Positions 18,503 to 27,234 of a stretch of 64,000 nt of DNA are shown piece after piece. Origin of the DNA: Neisseria animalis (GTDB taxonomy: Bacteria; Pseudomonadota; Gammaproteobacteria; Burkholderiales; Neisseriaceae); NCBI RefSeq assembly GCF_900636515.1, contig NZ_LR134287.1:1302001-1366000 (forward strand), given 5' to 3'. Positions within the stretch are counted from its first letter, which is position 1; each line of letters starts with the position of its first letter. The notes under the pieces were generated by a model. The model searched no databases and was not told the DNA's origin. It was given only the letters and a program-made list of their open reading frames with translations. The position numbers and the translations under genes were made by a program.

Positions 18503-20230
18503 ATGTCTTACAAACCCCTCTTGCTCGCACTCACCCTTTGCTTTGCAACCCCGGCTTTTTCCGCTCCCGATACACCGAAAAGCAAAACCGCTGTAACCAA
18601 AAAAAGCACAAACAACAAAGAAACCGCCAGCAAAAACAATAAAAAAACCGCTGCCTCAAGTAAAACCGGCAAAACCGCGGAAAAAGCCCCTGCCCGCAGC
18701 AAACCGGCCGCAACAAAAAACAGCAAAGACGACAATAAAAAAAATACCCAAACCGCCAAATCCAAAGCAGCGGATAAAAAAGCAGCCGATAAAAACGAGC
18801 CGCGCAAAGCCGCCGCCAAACCGGCAAACAAAACCGCCGGCAGCAAAGCAACCCCAACCCGCAAAGAGCCGGCACAAGCTGCCAAAAACAAGACTGAACA
18901 AAACAAAGCCAAAAACACCAAGGCTGCAAACGATAAAAACACCCCAAACGCTAAAAAAACTGCGGCAGCAAACCAAGCCAAAAACCAAACACAAGCAAAG
19001 CCCAAAGCAGCGGAAAACAACAACCGCGACACCCCCGAATTACGCGCCGCGCTGACCGCCGCCACCAATGATTTGGAAGCCAAACAGTCGTTACACAAAC
19101 GTACGGGAAATTTTCTCGTACGCGTAAACGGCAACCTGAAAGAATTGCAACAGGCGCGCAGCAATTTGGGCAACATCAACCGCCAACAGCGCAATGCGTG
19201 GGATAAGCTGCAAAAACTCAGCAGCGATTTAAACCGCTTGAAAACCGAAGTTTCCAATACCCGCGCCCAAGTTTCGCGTTTTGTATCCGGCCACTATAAA
19301 AACAACCAACCCAATGCCGTTGCCCTGTTTCTGAAAAATGCCGAACCCGGCCAAAAAACCCGCTTTCTCCGCTATACCCGCTACATCAACCGCTCGAATG
19401 AAGATGTTGTCAAAAAACTGGCCCAACAGCAAAAAGAGCTGAGCGCGCAAGAAGCCAAAATCACCCGTGAGCTGGCACACCTGAAACGTCTGCAGGCAAA
19501 CGCGCAGGCTGCGTTGAAAAAACAGGGCGCGAAAAATACGGCAGAGCAGGTAGAAAGCCGCCGCCAAAACAACAAAATGGCGCAGGAAGCCAAAAAAGCC
19601 GTCAAACAGCAAGACAATGAAAAACGCCTCAACACGCTGCTGACCGACCTCGACAAACAAAAAGCCGAGCAGCGGAAAAAAGAAGCCGAAGCACGCAAAA
19701 AAGCAGCGGAAGCGCGTTTGGCTGCTGCGGAAAAAGCACGCAAAAAAGCCGAACAGGAACGTGCCGCCCTTTCCAATCTGACCGATGACGACAAAAAGCT
19801 CAAAGCACCTGCTCCGCGCGGCAACATGACCGTCAGCAACCCGAACAGCTTCAGCCGTCTGCAAGGCCGTCTGAAAAAACCGGTCAGCGGTATGCTTACC
19901 GGCCTGTTCGGACAGCAGCGCGCCAACGGCAATCTTTGGAAAGGCGTGTTTTACCAAACCTCACCTGCCGGCGTAAGCAGCCTCGCCGCCGGTAATGTCA
20001 GCTATGCCGGCGAATTGGAAGGCTACGGCAAAGTCGTCATCGTCGACCACGGCGAAGGCTATACCAGCGTTTATTCAGGATTAAGCGATACCGGCGTATC
20101 CAAAGGTTACAGCGTCGGCGCAGGCCACCCGATCGGTACCAGCGGCAAGCTGCCTGACGGAGAAGAAGGGCTGTATCTTGAAATCCGCTACAAAGGACAA
20201 AATATGAACCCCTTGTCTTGGATTGATTAA
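18503..20230 (+). CDS. EnvC/NlpD-like murein hydrolase activator (LytM domain)
   Basis: An exported 575-aa protein with a signal peptide (MSYKPLLLALTLCFATPAFSA). Residues about 22-175 are a low-complexity stretch of Lys, Ala, Thr, Asn and Ser. Residues about 190-430 are predicted coiled coil. A C-terminal LytM/M23 domain runs from about 465 to 575. The metal-binding His and Asp of active M23 peptidases are incomplete (YSGLSDTGV where HxH is expected, EIRYKG at the end), as in EnvC, so it probably activates an amidase for septal wall splitting. The start at 18503 is preferred because the signal peptide begins there. The next gene is a ctpA-type protease, a frequent neighbour. Confidence 0.88.
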   Translation: MSYKPLLLALTLCFATPAFSAPDTPKSKTAVTKKSTNNKETASKNNKKTAASSKTGKTAEKAPARSKPAATKNSKDDNKKNTQTAKSKAADKKAADKNEPRKAAAKPANKTAGSKATPTRKEPAQAAKNKTEQNKAKNTKAANDKNTPNAKKTAAANQAKNQTQAKPKAAENNNRDTPELRAALTAATNDLEAKQSLHKRTGNFLVRVNGNLKELQQARSNLGNINRQQRNAWDKLQKLSSDLNRLKTEVSNTRAQVSRFVSGHYKNNQPNAVALFLKNAEPGQKTRFLRYTRYINRSNEDVVKKLAQQQKELSAQEAKITRELAHLKRLQANAQAALKKQGAKNTAEQVESRRQNNKMAQEAKKAVKQQDNEKRLNTLLTDLDKQKAEQRKKEAEARKKAAEARLAAAEKARKKAEQERAALSNLTDDDKKLKAPAPRGNMTVSNPNSFSRLQGRLKKPVSGMLTGLFGQQRANGNLWKGVFYQTSPAGVSSLAAGNVSYAGELEGYGKVVIVDHGEGYTSVYSGLSDTGVSKGYSVGAGHPIGTSGKLPDGEEGLYLEIRYKGQNMNPLSWID

Positions 20231-20381
20231 CCCGCCCCGAAGCCGGCCCGCCCTGCCTTATCCCAACAACAACTAACATTTCCTTACCCGAAAATGCTTG
20301 TTTCGCTGCGGATAATCGCATAAAGTTTGACCCGTTTGTATCATGCCGTCTGTAAACGGCACAGAAAGAGAAATATCCATA

Positions 20382-21872
20382 ATGTCCAAATCCACTTTGA
20401 AAAAAGTCGCACTTTACACACTCGGCGCATTCAGCGGCATTGCCGTCAGCCTCAGCGTTCAGAGTTTTGCCGCCGGTGCAGACAAAAAAGAAGAAGCCCT
20501 TCCGGTACAGTCTATCCGCACCATGGCAGAAGTGTACGGTCAAATCAAAGCCAATTATTATCAGGACAAACCCGATGCCGAGCTGTTTGAAGGCGCCATG
20601 AAGGGCATGGTATCCGGTCTCGACCCCCATTCCGAATACATGGATAAAAAAGGCTATGCCGACTTGAAAGAATCCACCCGTGGCGAGTTTGGCGGCTTGG
20701 GCATGGAAATCGGACAAGAAGACGGCTTCATCAAAGTCGTTGCTCCGATTGAAGATACCCCTGCCGAACGTGCAGGCGTAAAAAGCGGCGACTTCATCGT
20801 TAAAATCAATAACGAATCCACGCGCGGCATGAGTGTCAGCGAGGCCGTGAAAAAAATGCGCGGCGAGCCGGGTACCAAAATTACCCTGACTCTGTCGCGT
20901 AAAAATGCCGACAAGCCGATTGTCGTCAACCTGACCCGCGCCATCATCAAAGTTAAAAGCGTCCGCAACCACCTTTTAGAGCCGGGCTACGGTTATATCA
21001 GAATTACCCAATTTCAAGCGCCTACCATAGCGGCCGTCAATACTGCCGCGCAAGACTTAATCAAGCAGAACAAAGCACCGCTCAAAGGCCTGATTCTCGA
21101 TTTGCGCGATGACCCCGGCGGTTTGCTCAACGCAGCAGTTGGCGTATCTGCCGCCTTCCTGCCCTCTGACGTTACCGTTGTCAGCACCAAAGGGCGCGAT
21201 GGCAAAGAAGGCATGGTCTTAACATCCGCACCCGAAGACTACATCAGCGCAAGCGGCGGCGATCCTTTGGAAAACCTGCCGCCCGAGTTGAAAGACATTC
21301 CGGTTACCGTCTTAATCAATGCCGGCTCCGCATCTGCTTCCGAAATCGTGGCCGGTGCGCTGCAAGACCACAAACGCGCCGTGATTGTCGGCACGCAGAG
21401 TTTCGGCAAAGGATCGGTACAAACCGTGATTCCGCTTTCCAACGGCAGCGCCATGAAACTGACCACTTCGCTGTACTATACGCCGAACGACCGCTCGATT
21501 CAGGCGCAGGGCATCGTACCTGATGTAGAAGTCAAGGATAAAGACCGTACTTACGAAAGCCGTGAAGCAGATTTGGTCGGCCACATCGGCAACCCGCTCG
21601 GCGGTGAAGATGTCAACGGAAACGTAGCCACACCGACTTCCGACACCGCAGAAACCGAACAACCTGCCGAGAAGCCTAAAGCCAAAACCGATAAAGAAAA
21701 AGAAGAAGACATCATCGCCCGCCGCACGCCCAATCCCGATAAAGACGAACAACTGCGAAAAGCTCTGGATTTGGTAAAAGATCCTGCAGAATGGCAGAAG
21801 TCTTTGGGTTTGGCCGCGAAAAAGCCCGCGCCGAAAAAAGATAACAAAGAAGCAGAAAAAGATTCGGAATAA
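20382..21872 (+). CDS. ctpA: C-terminal processing peptidase (S41 family)
   Basis: A periplasmic serine protease of 496 aa with an N-terminal signal or anchor (LKKVALYTLGAFSGIAVSLSVQSFAA). A PDZ domain (about residues 85-175, GGLGMEIGQEDG...AGVKSGDFIVKI) is followed by the catalytic domain. The Ser-Lys dyad lies in NAGSASASEIVAGALQDH and TQSFGKGSVQT. The tail beyond residue 400 is charged and low complexity. Such enzymes trim C-termini of envelope proteins and control murein hydrolases, which fits the upstream EnvC-like gene. The ATG at 20382 follows a weak GAAAT/AGAGA purine tract; a DUS precedes it. Confidence 0.93.
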   Translation: MSKSTLKKVALYTLGAFSGIAVSLSVQSFAAGADKKEEALPVQSIRTMAEVYGQIKANYYQDKPDAELFEGAMKGMVSGLDPHSEYMDKKGYADLKESTRGEFGGLGMEIGQEDGFIKVVAPIEDTPAERAGVKSGDFIVKINNESTRGMSVSEAVKKMRGEPGTKITLTLSRKNADKPIVVNLTRAIIKVKSVRNHLLEPGYGYIRITQFQAPTIAAVNTAAQDLIKQNKAPLKGLILDLRDDPGGLLNAAVGVSAAFLPSDVTVVSTKGRDGKEGMVLTSAPEDYISASGGDPLENLPPELKDIPVTVLINAGSASASEIVAGALQDHKRAVIVGTQSFGKGSVQTVIPLSNGSAMKLTTSLYYTPNDRSIQAQGIVPDVEVKDKDRTYESREADLVGHIGNPLGGEDVNGNVATPTSDTAETEQPAEKPKAKTDKEKEEDIIARRTPNPDKDEQLRKALDLVKDPAEWQKSLGLAAKKPAPKKDNKEAEKDSE

Positions 21873-21901
21873 ACATTACTTTTCCGTGAATCCCTGCCTG
21901 T

Positions 21902-21942
21902 TGCCGTCTGCAAAACATCATGCTGTTTTGCAGACGGCCTTT
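21902..21942 (+). terminator. DUS inverted-pair terminator after ctpA
   Basis: TGCCGTCTGCAAAACA pairs with TGTTTTGCAGACGGC across a 6-nt loop, followed by CTTTCTT. Confidence 0.82.
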
Positions 21943-21983
21943 CTTATACAATATGGAACAACTTTCCCTATCCGAAAGCAATC

Positions 21984-22646
21984 ATGCTGACTTTACACGC
22001 CCTGCAACAATCCCGCGCTTTCCGTATCGTCTGGCTGCTTGAACTGCTCGAATGCGAATACAAGCTGGTGTCTTATCCCCGAAATCCGGAAACCCTGCTC
22101 GCGCCGGAAACGCTTAAAACCGTCCACCCGCTCGGCAAATCACCCATATTGGAAGACGGGGAGCTGGTGTTAACCGAAAGCACCGTTATCGCCGAATATC
22201 TGGCGCGCAACTACGGCAAACACAACCTGCTGCCTGAGTACAATACCCCTGCATACTGGCAATGCCGCCGTTGGGCCGATTATGCAGAAAGTTCGTTGAT
22301 GCCGCTGATGTTGCTCTCTTTGGTGTTCAAGCGGGTAGAAACCGCCCCGATGCCGTTTTTTGCCAAACCGGTTGCCCGAAAAATCAGCAGCAATGTCAAA
22401 AGCAGCTTTATCCACCCCCAAACCGAACTCCACCTTGCCCACATCAACGAAACATTGGCCAAGCAACAATGGCTGCTCGGCAACCATATCACCCTTGCCG
22501 ATGTCATGATGAGCTTTCCGATACAGGCGGCAGGAAAACGCTTTGATTTAGCAGCCTATTCTCATATTCTCCGCTATATCGGCGATATGGAACACAATCC
22601 TGCCTACCGCCGCGCCGTTGAGCGGTCAGGAAAACCGGTTCTTTAA
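21984..22646 (+). CDS. Glutathione S-transferase family protein
   Basis: A 220-aa cytosolic protein. The N-terminal thioredoxin-like domain starts MLTLHALQQSRAFRIVWLLELLE and contains the cis-Pro loop GKSPILEDGELVLTES, the glutathione gamma-glutamyl site. The helical C-terminal domain follows from about residue 90, with the conserved TLADVMMSFPI capping box. The potential catalytic Ser is Ser10. The substrate is unknown. It stands between DUS terminators. Confidence 0.9.
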   Translation: MLTLHALQQSRAFRIVWLLELLECEYKLVSYPRNPETLLAPETLKTVHPLGKSPILEDGELVLTESTVIAEYLARNYGKHNLLPEYNTPAYWQCRRWADYAESSLMPLMLLSLVFKRVETAPMPFFAKPVARKISSNVKSSFIHPQTELHLAHINETLAKQQWLLGNHITLADVMMSFPIQAAGKRFDLAAYSHILRYIGDMEHNPAYRRAVERSGKPVL

Positions 22647-22654
22647 ACCCAACA

Positions 22655-22695
22655 AGGCCGTCTGCATCATCCGATACCGATATGCAGACGGCATT
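22655..22695 (+). terminator. DUS inverted-pair terminator after the GST gene
   Basis: AGGCCGTCTGCAT and ATGCAGACGGCAT flank a 15-nt loop, followed by TTAC. It lies only 15 bp before the radA start. Confidence 0.7.
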
Positions 22696-22709
22696 TACAG
22701 AGTAAAATC

Positions 22710-24086
22710 ATGGCCAAAGCACCCAAAACCGTTTACCAATGCACCGAATGCGGCGGCACCGCGCCGAAATGGCAGGGCAAGTGTCCGCATTGCGGCGAGT
22801 GGAACACCTTGCAGGAAAGCCTCTCCGCCCCCGAACCGAAAAACGCCAGATTCCAATCTTGGGCGGCGGATACCTCGCAAGTGCAGTCGCTGGCATCCGT
22901 TACCGCCGCCGAAGTGCCGCGCAATCCTACCGGCATGGGCGAACTCGACCGCGTATTGGGCGGCGGCTTGGTAGACGGCGCGGTGATTTTGCTCGGCGGC
23001 GACCCCGGTATCGGCAAATCCACACTGCTGCTGCAAACCATTGCCAAAATGGCACAGACACGCAAGGTTTTATATGTATCGGGTGAGGAATCGGCACAAC
23101 AAGTCGCCCTGCGCGCCCAGCGTTTGGAATTGCCGGCCGATGGCGTAAACCTGTTGGCCGAAATCCGCATGGAAGCAATTCAGACGGCCTTGAAGCAGCA
23201 CGAACCGCAAGTGGTGGTTATCGACTCAATCCAGACCATGTATTCCGACCAGATTACTTCCGCCCCCGGCTCGGTGTCGCAGGTACGAGAATGTGCGGCG
23301 CAGCTGACACGGATGGCGAAGCAAATGGGCATCTCCATGATTTTAGTCGGCCACGTCACCAAAGACGGGGCGATTGCAGGCCCCCGCGTGTTGGAGCATA
23401 TGGTCGATACCGTTTTGTATTTTGAAGGCGACCAGCATTCCAACTACCGCATGATCCGCGCCATCAAAAACCGCTTCGGTGCGGCCAACGAATTGGGCGT
23501 ATTCGCCATGACGGAACACGGCTTGAAAGGCGTATCCAATCCTTCGGCGATTTTTCTGGCCAGCTATCGGGACGACGTACCCGGTTCGTGCGTCCTCGTT
23601 ACCCAAGAGGGTTCGCGCCCGCTGCTGGTGGAAATCCAAGCATTGGTCGACGATGCCCACGGCTTTACCCCCAAACGTCTGACCGTCGGTCTGGAGCAAA
23701 ACCGCCTCGCCATGCTGCTGGCAGTGTTAAACCGGCACGGCGGCATTGCCTGCTTCGATCAAGATGTGTTTCTCAACGCGGTCGGCGGTGTCAAAATCGG
23801 CGAACCGGCGGCAGATTTGGCGGTGATACTCGCCATGCTTTCCAGCTTCCGCAACCGTCCGCTGCCCGAAAAAATGGTGGCTTTCGGCGAAATCGGCTTG
23901 AGCGGCGAGGTGCGCCCCGTCGCCCGCGGCCAAGAACGCTTGAAAGAGGCGGAAAAGCTCGGCTTCAAACGCGCCATCGTGCCGAAAGCCAATATGCCGC
24001 GCAATGTCCGGGAATTTCCGGGTTTGGAGATTTTCGGGGTATCGAGTTTGCAGGAAGCGGTTGAAATCTGCCGTCATGCCGAATAA
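22710..24086 (+). CDS. radA: DNA repair protein RadA (Sms)
   Basis: A hexameric RecA-like ATPase of 458 aa that drives branch migration in recombinational repair and natural transformation. The N-terminal zinc finger is CTECGGTAPKWQGKCPHC (residues about 11-28). Walker A is GGDPGIGKSTLL near residue 98, the KNRFG motif follows near 255, and the C-terminal Lon-like domain begins near 285 (GFTPKRLTVGLEQNRLA). In naturally competent Neisseria it would act on imported DNA. It appears to be monocistronic. Confidence 0.96.
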   Translation: MAKAPKTVYQCTECGGTAPKWQGKCPHCGEWNTLQESLSAPEPKNARFQSWAADTSQVQSLASVTAAEVPRNPTGMGELDRVLGGGLVDGAVILLGGDPGIGKSTLLLQTIAKMAQTRKVLYVSGEESAQQVALRAQRLELPADGVNLLAEIRMEAIQTALKQHEPQVVVIDSIQTMYSDQITSAPGSVSQVRECAAQLTRMAKQMGISMILVGHVTKDGAIAGPRVLEHMVDTVLYFEGDQHSNYRMIRAIKNRFGAANELGVFAMTEHGLKGVSNPSAIFLASYRDDVPGSCVLVTQEGSRPLLVEIQALVDDAHGFTPKRLTVGLEQNRLAMLLAVLNRHGGIACFDQDVFLNAVGGVKIGEPAADLAVILAMLSSFRNRPLPEKMVAFGEIGLSGEVRPVARGQERLKEAEKLGFKRAIVPKANMPRNVREFPGLEIFGVSSLQEAVEICRHAE

Positions 24087-24417
24087 TCGGTTCAAGACGT
24101 TTGTTTTGGATATAAAAGGCCGTCTGCAAATAAGAATAGACGCTTGGCATAAAATTCTGTGGCATTGCTTAAAGAGGAACTTGACCAAACTGCCCAAGCA
24201 GCACAAGTCCGCCGAACCTTACTGTCTGCCTTGCCTTATTCTGTGTGATGCAACGATAAGCCATATTTTGCAGACGGCCTTTTGCGCCAATGACCACATC
24301 ATTAATTTTGCCATGCAGCAAAAATAGGCACATCAGGCGCAGCAACCCCTATCCGGCCGAATGGATACCACCATGTTGCGTTACAATAACCGTTTGCATC
24401 ATCGATAAGGAATTAAA
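24087..24417. other. Intergenic region: DUS-bounded degenerate repeat
   Basis: A forward DUS (24114-24130) and a reverse DUS (24266-24283) enclose about 135 bp of non-coding sequence that shares fragments with the region around 30555-30842. The rest up to the transporter gene contains no gene; AAGGAATTAAA precedes the next ATG. Confidence 0.55.
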
Positions 24418-25299
24418 ATGGCTCAAACAGGCAGGAATTATGCCGCACCGCTGTTGGTGGTCGGCTGCGTGGTATTCGGGCTGGGCAGCCTGATTGTCAA
24501 ATTTGTCGATGTCGGCTCGTATGCCATTGCATTCTGGCGTTTGGCGATTGCCGCCGTAATATTCTGGCTGCTGGCACGGTTTTTCGGGCAAAAACTGCCT
24601 AAAAACCGCAAAGCCGTTACCACTGCCTTGATTTCCGGCGTTTTTCTCGCGTTTGATTTGGCTCTGTGGCATGAAAGCATACACAGCGTCGGCCCGGGTA
24701 TTTCCACCCTGCTCAACAGCCTGCAAATCTTCTTTCTTTCCGCCATCGGATATTTCTGCTACCGCGAACGCCTGTCGCCGCTGCAAATCCTCAGCTTGGT
24801 ATTGGCCGTGTGCGGTGTCGCGCTGATTGCCAGCCCCGAATTCGGCCATAATTCCGCTGCGGCTTGGGGCTTTATCAGCGGCATTACTTCGGGCGCAATG
24901 CTGGCCATGTCGATGGTATATATCCGTAAAACCCACCAAATCGAGCAAACCGCACTGTTCCCGCTGATGATGTTGCTCAGCATCGGCGGCATGGCATCGC
25001 TGATTGTGCCCGCTTTTGTGTTTGACGGCGGCTCGCTTTACCCGACTTCTTTACGCGACATCGGTTTGGTGCTGATATACGGCGCCATCATGCAATGCTT
25101 CGCTTGGGGGCTGATTGCCTATGCCGTTCCCCTGCTTTCCCTGTCGCTGACGGGGCTGCTGCTGCTCTCCGAACCCGTTGCCGCGCTGGCAATCGACTAT
25201 TTTTGGCTGGACAAACCGATTAATACCCTCCAATGGGGAGGCGCGGTCCTGACGCTGCTGGCCATTTATCTCGGTTCGCTCAAATCCAAAAGTGCCTGA
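24418..25299 (+). CDS. EamA-family (DMT superfamily) transporter
   Basis: A 293-aa inner-membrane protein with ten hydrophobic segments arranged as two EamA repeats of five helices each (residues about 8-145 and 150-290). Motifs include FWRLAIAAVIFWLLAR in helix 2 and SGVFLAFDLALWHESI in helix 3; the last helices read LTGLLLLSEPVAALAID. DMT proteins export amino acids or other small metabolites; the substrate cannot be told here. AAGGAATT upstream supports the start. A DUS terminator follows. Confidence 0.9.
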   Translation: MAQTGRNYAAPLLVVGCVVFGLGSLIVKFVDVGSYAIAFWRLAIAAVIFWLLARFFGQKLPKNRKAVTTALISGVFLAFDLALWHESIHSVGPGISTLLNSLQIFFLSAIGYFCYRERLSPLQILSLVLAVCGVALIASPEFGHNSAAAWGFISGITSGAMLAMSMVYIRKTHQIEQTALFPLMMLLSIGGMASLIVPAFVFDGGSLYPTSLRDIGLVLIYGAIMQCFAWGLIAYAVPLLSLSLTGLLLLSEPVAALAIDYFWLDKPINTLQWGGAVLTLLAIYLGSLKSKSA

Positions 25300-25308
25300 T
25301 TCGTTGAA

Positions 25309-25341
25309 AGCCGTCTGCAAAACCGGCATTTTGCAGACGGC
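25309..25341 (+). terminator. DUS inverted-pair terminator after the transporter gene
   Basis: AGCCGTCTGCAAAA and TTTTGCAGACGGCCT form a 13-bp stem with a short loop. Confidence 0.8.
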
Positions 25342-25391
25342 CTGCTGCCCCGAACCTTGCTAACCATGCAACATTCAAGATGATAATGATT

Positions 25392-25498
25392 TATAGTCAT
25401 TTAAAATAAGAATGATACAGCGTTGCTTTGCCTTGCCGTACTATGTGTACTGTCTGCGGCTTCACTGCCTTGTCTCATTCTTATTTTATTCGACTATA
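25392..25498 (-). repeat. Correia-like repeat element, copy 4
   Basis: 107 bp in reverse orientation. It differs from copy 3 by one base in the core (GGCTTCACTGCC instead of GGCTTCGCTGCC). Confidence 0.92.
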
Positions 25499-25693
25499 TT
25501 ATTAAATTTGATGGATTTTGTAGAATTATTTGTTTTTATTTATTATTAAAATATGTAAATATTCTTTATGAATGCAAGCAACAACCAATTCCAATATCGT
25601 CTAAAACCGATTAAAAACAGCCGCTTGCATTTTGCAGACGGCTTTTTTTCATGATTTCATCTTTGATAATTTTTTGTATTTTAAATAGAAAAT

Positions 25694-25722
25694 TTGTACA
25701 GCCGGAAAATTTTGCCTACAAT
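25694..25722 (+). promoter_or_regulatory. Candidate sigma-70 promoter of the bacterioferritin genes
   Basis: TTGTAC, a 17-bp spacer and TACAAT, about 62 bp upstream of the first bfr ATG. I see no convincing Fur box by eye. Confidence 0.55.
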
Positions 25723-25741
25723 ATGCCCATCGAAACAACCA

Positions 25742-25765
25742 CTGCCTGAAGCATATTTCAGGCAG
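25742..25765 (+). repeat. Perfect 9-bp hairpin in the bfr leader
   Basis: CTGCCTGAA, loop GCATAT, TTCAGGCAG lies just before the AAAAGGAAAA ribosome-binding site. The arm CTGCCTGAA equals the core of the DUS dialect reported for Simonsiella-type Neisseriaceae. It could be a regulatory hairpin or a foreign uptake-sequence relic. Confidence 0.6.
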
Positions 25766-25784
25766 TTTAGAAAAGGAAAACATC

Positions 25785-26249
25785 ATGCAAGGCAATCAAG
25801 CTGTTCTCGACTATATGAACGAACTGTTGGCCGGCGAGCTGGCAGCGCGAGATCAATACTTTATCCATTCCCGTCTTTATTCCGAGTGGGGCTACACCAA
25901 GCTGTTTGAACGCCTCAATCACGAAATGGAAGAAGAAACCCAACATGCGGAAGACTTTATCCGCCGTATCCTGATGTTGGGCGGTACGCCGAACATGACA
26001 CCTGCCGCCCTCAACATCGGTACCGACGTTATCTCCTGCCTGAAAGCAGATTTGAACACCGAATACGAAGTACGCGACGCGCTGAAAAAAGGCATCAAAC
26101 TGTGCGAAGAAGTCCAAGACTATGTGAGCCGCGATCTGATGGTTGCCCAACTTAAAGATACCGAAGAAGATCACGCCCACTGGCTGGAACAGCAGCTGCG
26201 CCTCATCGAGCTGATTGGCGAAGGCAACTACTACCAAAGCCAAATGTAA
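25785..26249 (+). CDS. bfr: Bacterioferritin, ferroxidase-type subunit
   Basis: A 154-aa ferritin-like four-helix protein that stores iron in a 24-subunit shell. The complete diiron ferroxidase set is visible: Glu18, Glu51, His54, Glu93 (equivalent of Glu94), Glu127 and His130. The position of the haem-binding methionine (52) is Thr, so this subunit alone cannot complete a haem site. It is first in a two-gene operon, 23 bp before the second bfr gene. Neisseria and some pseudomonads are known to build Bfr from two different subunits. Which of the names bfrA/bfrB applies cannot be decided from order alone. Confidence 0.93.
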   Translation: MQGNQAVLDYMNELLAGELAARDQYFIHSRLYSEWGYTKLFERLNHEMEEETQHAEDFIRRILMLGGTPNMTPAALNIGTDVISCLKADLNTEYEVRDALKKGIKLCEEVQDYVSRDLMVAQLKDTEEDHAHWLEQQLRLIELIGEGNYYQSQM

Positions 26250-26272
26250 TCCCGCTTGCGAAAGGATAAAAT

Positions 26273-26746
26273 ATGAAAGGCGACCGTTTGGTTATCCGCG
26301 AGCTGAATAAAAACCTCGGCTTGCTCTTGGTAACCATCAACCAATATTTTCTCCATGCCCGCATTTTGAAAAACTGGGGCTTTGAAGAATTGGGCAAACA
26401 TTTCTACAAACAATCCATCGTAGAAATGAAAGCCGCCGATGATTTAATCGAGCGTATCCTGTTTTTAGAAGGCTTGCCGAATCTGCAGGAATTAGGCAAA
26501 TTGCTGATTGGTGAAACCACCGAAGAAATCATTGCCTGCGATTTGCAGAAAGAACAGGAAAAACACGAAGCACTGTCGGCCGCCATCGCCGTATGCGAAG
26601 CGCAGCAGGACTATGTCAGCCGCGCTTTGCTGGAAACCCAAAAAGATACCAATGAAGAGCACATCGATTGGTTGGAAACCCAGCAGGAATTGATCGCCAA
26701 ACTCGGCCTGCCCAATTACCTGCAACTCGGGGCGCAAGAGGACTAA
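26273..26746 (+). CDS. bfr: Bacterioferritin, haem-binding-type subunit
   Basis: A 157-aa partner of the preceding subunit. It keeps Met52, the axial ligand of the inter-subunit haem, but has lost several ferroxidase ligands: residue 18 is Leu, residue 54 is Ala and residue 127 is Asn, while Glu51, Glu94 and His130 remain. The subunit should therefore bind haem and help release iron but not oxidise it. An AAAGGATAAAAT ribosome-binding site precedes the ATG. A DUS terminator follows the operon. Confidence 0.93.
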   Translation: MKGDRLVIRELNKNLGLLLVTINQYFLHARILKNWGFEELGKHFYKQSIVEMKAADDLIERILFLEGLPNLQELGKLLIGETTEEIIACDLQKEQEKHEALSAAIAVCEAQQDYVSRALLETQKDTNEEHIDWLETQQELIAKLGLPNYLQLGAQED

Positions 26747-27234
26747 AAATCAGACGGCAAACCGCCTGATTTGATACACAAATCCCTACCGAAACCAAGC
26801 AGTCCCTGCGTATTCCACCAATCAAAAAGCAGACGGCATATCCCTACTGAACATGCCGTCTGCTTTTTTTTAAGAACAATGAAAAGCTGATATAAAAAGC
26901 CGCCTGCCCATTCAAACCGCTTTGGGCCACACATTCCAAACACTTTCAAGCCGCCGTTTTTCAGCAAAAGGCAGCCGCACAAACCACATCATACCGGCAA
27001 CAACCGCCCGGCCGAAACCGCCGCCATCATCAACAATCGGCAAACGACAAACATCCGTTTGAAAACACATATCATCTTTGTGCTGTCGATAACGGAGCGC
27101 TTCAAGCTGATATGACAGACAGCGCATAATCCGAAACAATTTCCACGCGGATACGGAACAGTTTCACTTTCGGCTCAATGACCCTGCATAATCATACGGT
27201 TCACGCTGTCCGACAAAACTTCTCGGCTGCACGG
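26747..27234. other. Intergenic region without a recognisable gene
   Basis: After the bfr terminator (26824-26871) about 360 bp remain before the aroD stop. Frames crossing it are short, lack ribosome-binding sites and show no family motif. I see no repeat element. It may be decayed coding sequence. Confidence 0.6.
26824..26871 (+). terminator. DUS inverted-pair terminator of the bfr operon
   Basis: AAAAAGCAGACGGCAT and ATGCCGTCTGCTTTTTTTT flank 13 nt; the stem is 15 bp and ends in eight T. Here the DUS arms face inward in the opposite order from most other pairs in the window. Confidence 0.85.

Larger units (their letters stand above)
25300..25784. other. Intergenic region with terminator, CREE and bacterioferritin promoter
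   Basis: Holds the transporter terminator, CREE copy 4, an AT-rich stretch, an imperfect DUS hairpin (about 25619-25650), the candidate bfr promoter and a perfect hairpin just before the bfr ribosome-binding site. No gene is visible. Confidence 0.7.

Noticed and set aside
18508..19257. Leu/Phe/Val-rich frames on the minus strand that look like membrane proteins
   Set aside because: They are the antisense of the Lys/Ala-rich segment of the EnvC-like gene; antisense of Lys and Ala codons gives Phe, Leu, Cys and Gly.
19229..19957. Long antisense frames opposite the EnvC-like and ctpA genes
   Set aside because: The sense genes carry clear domains; the antisense frames are composition shadows in GC-skewed codons.
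26743..27139. Overlapping frames between the bfr genes and aroD
   Set aside because: They cross a terminator, have unusual Cys/Trp/Gly content and no start signal.
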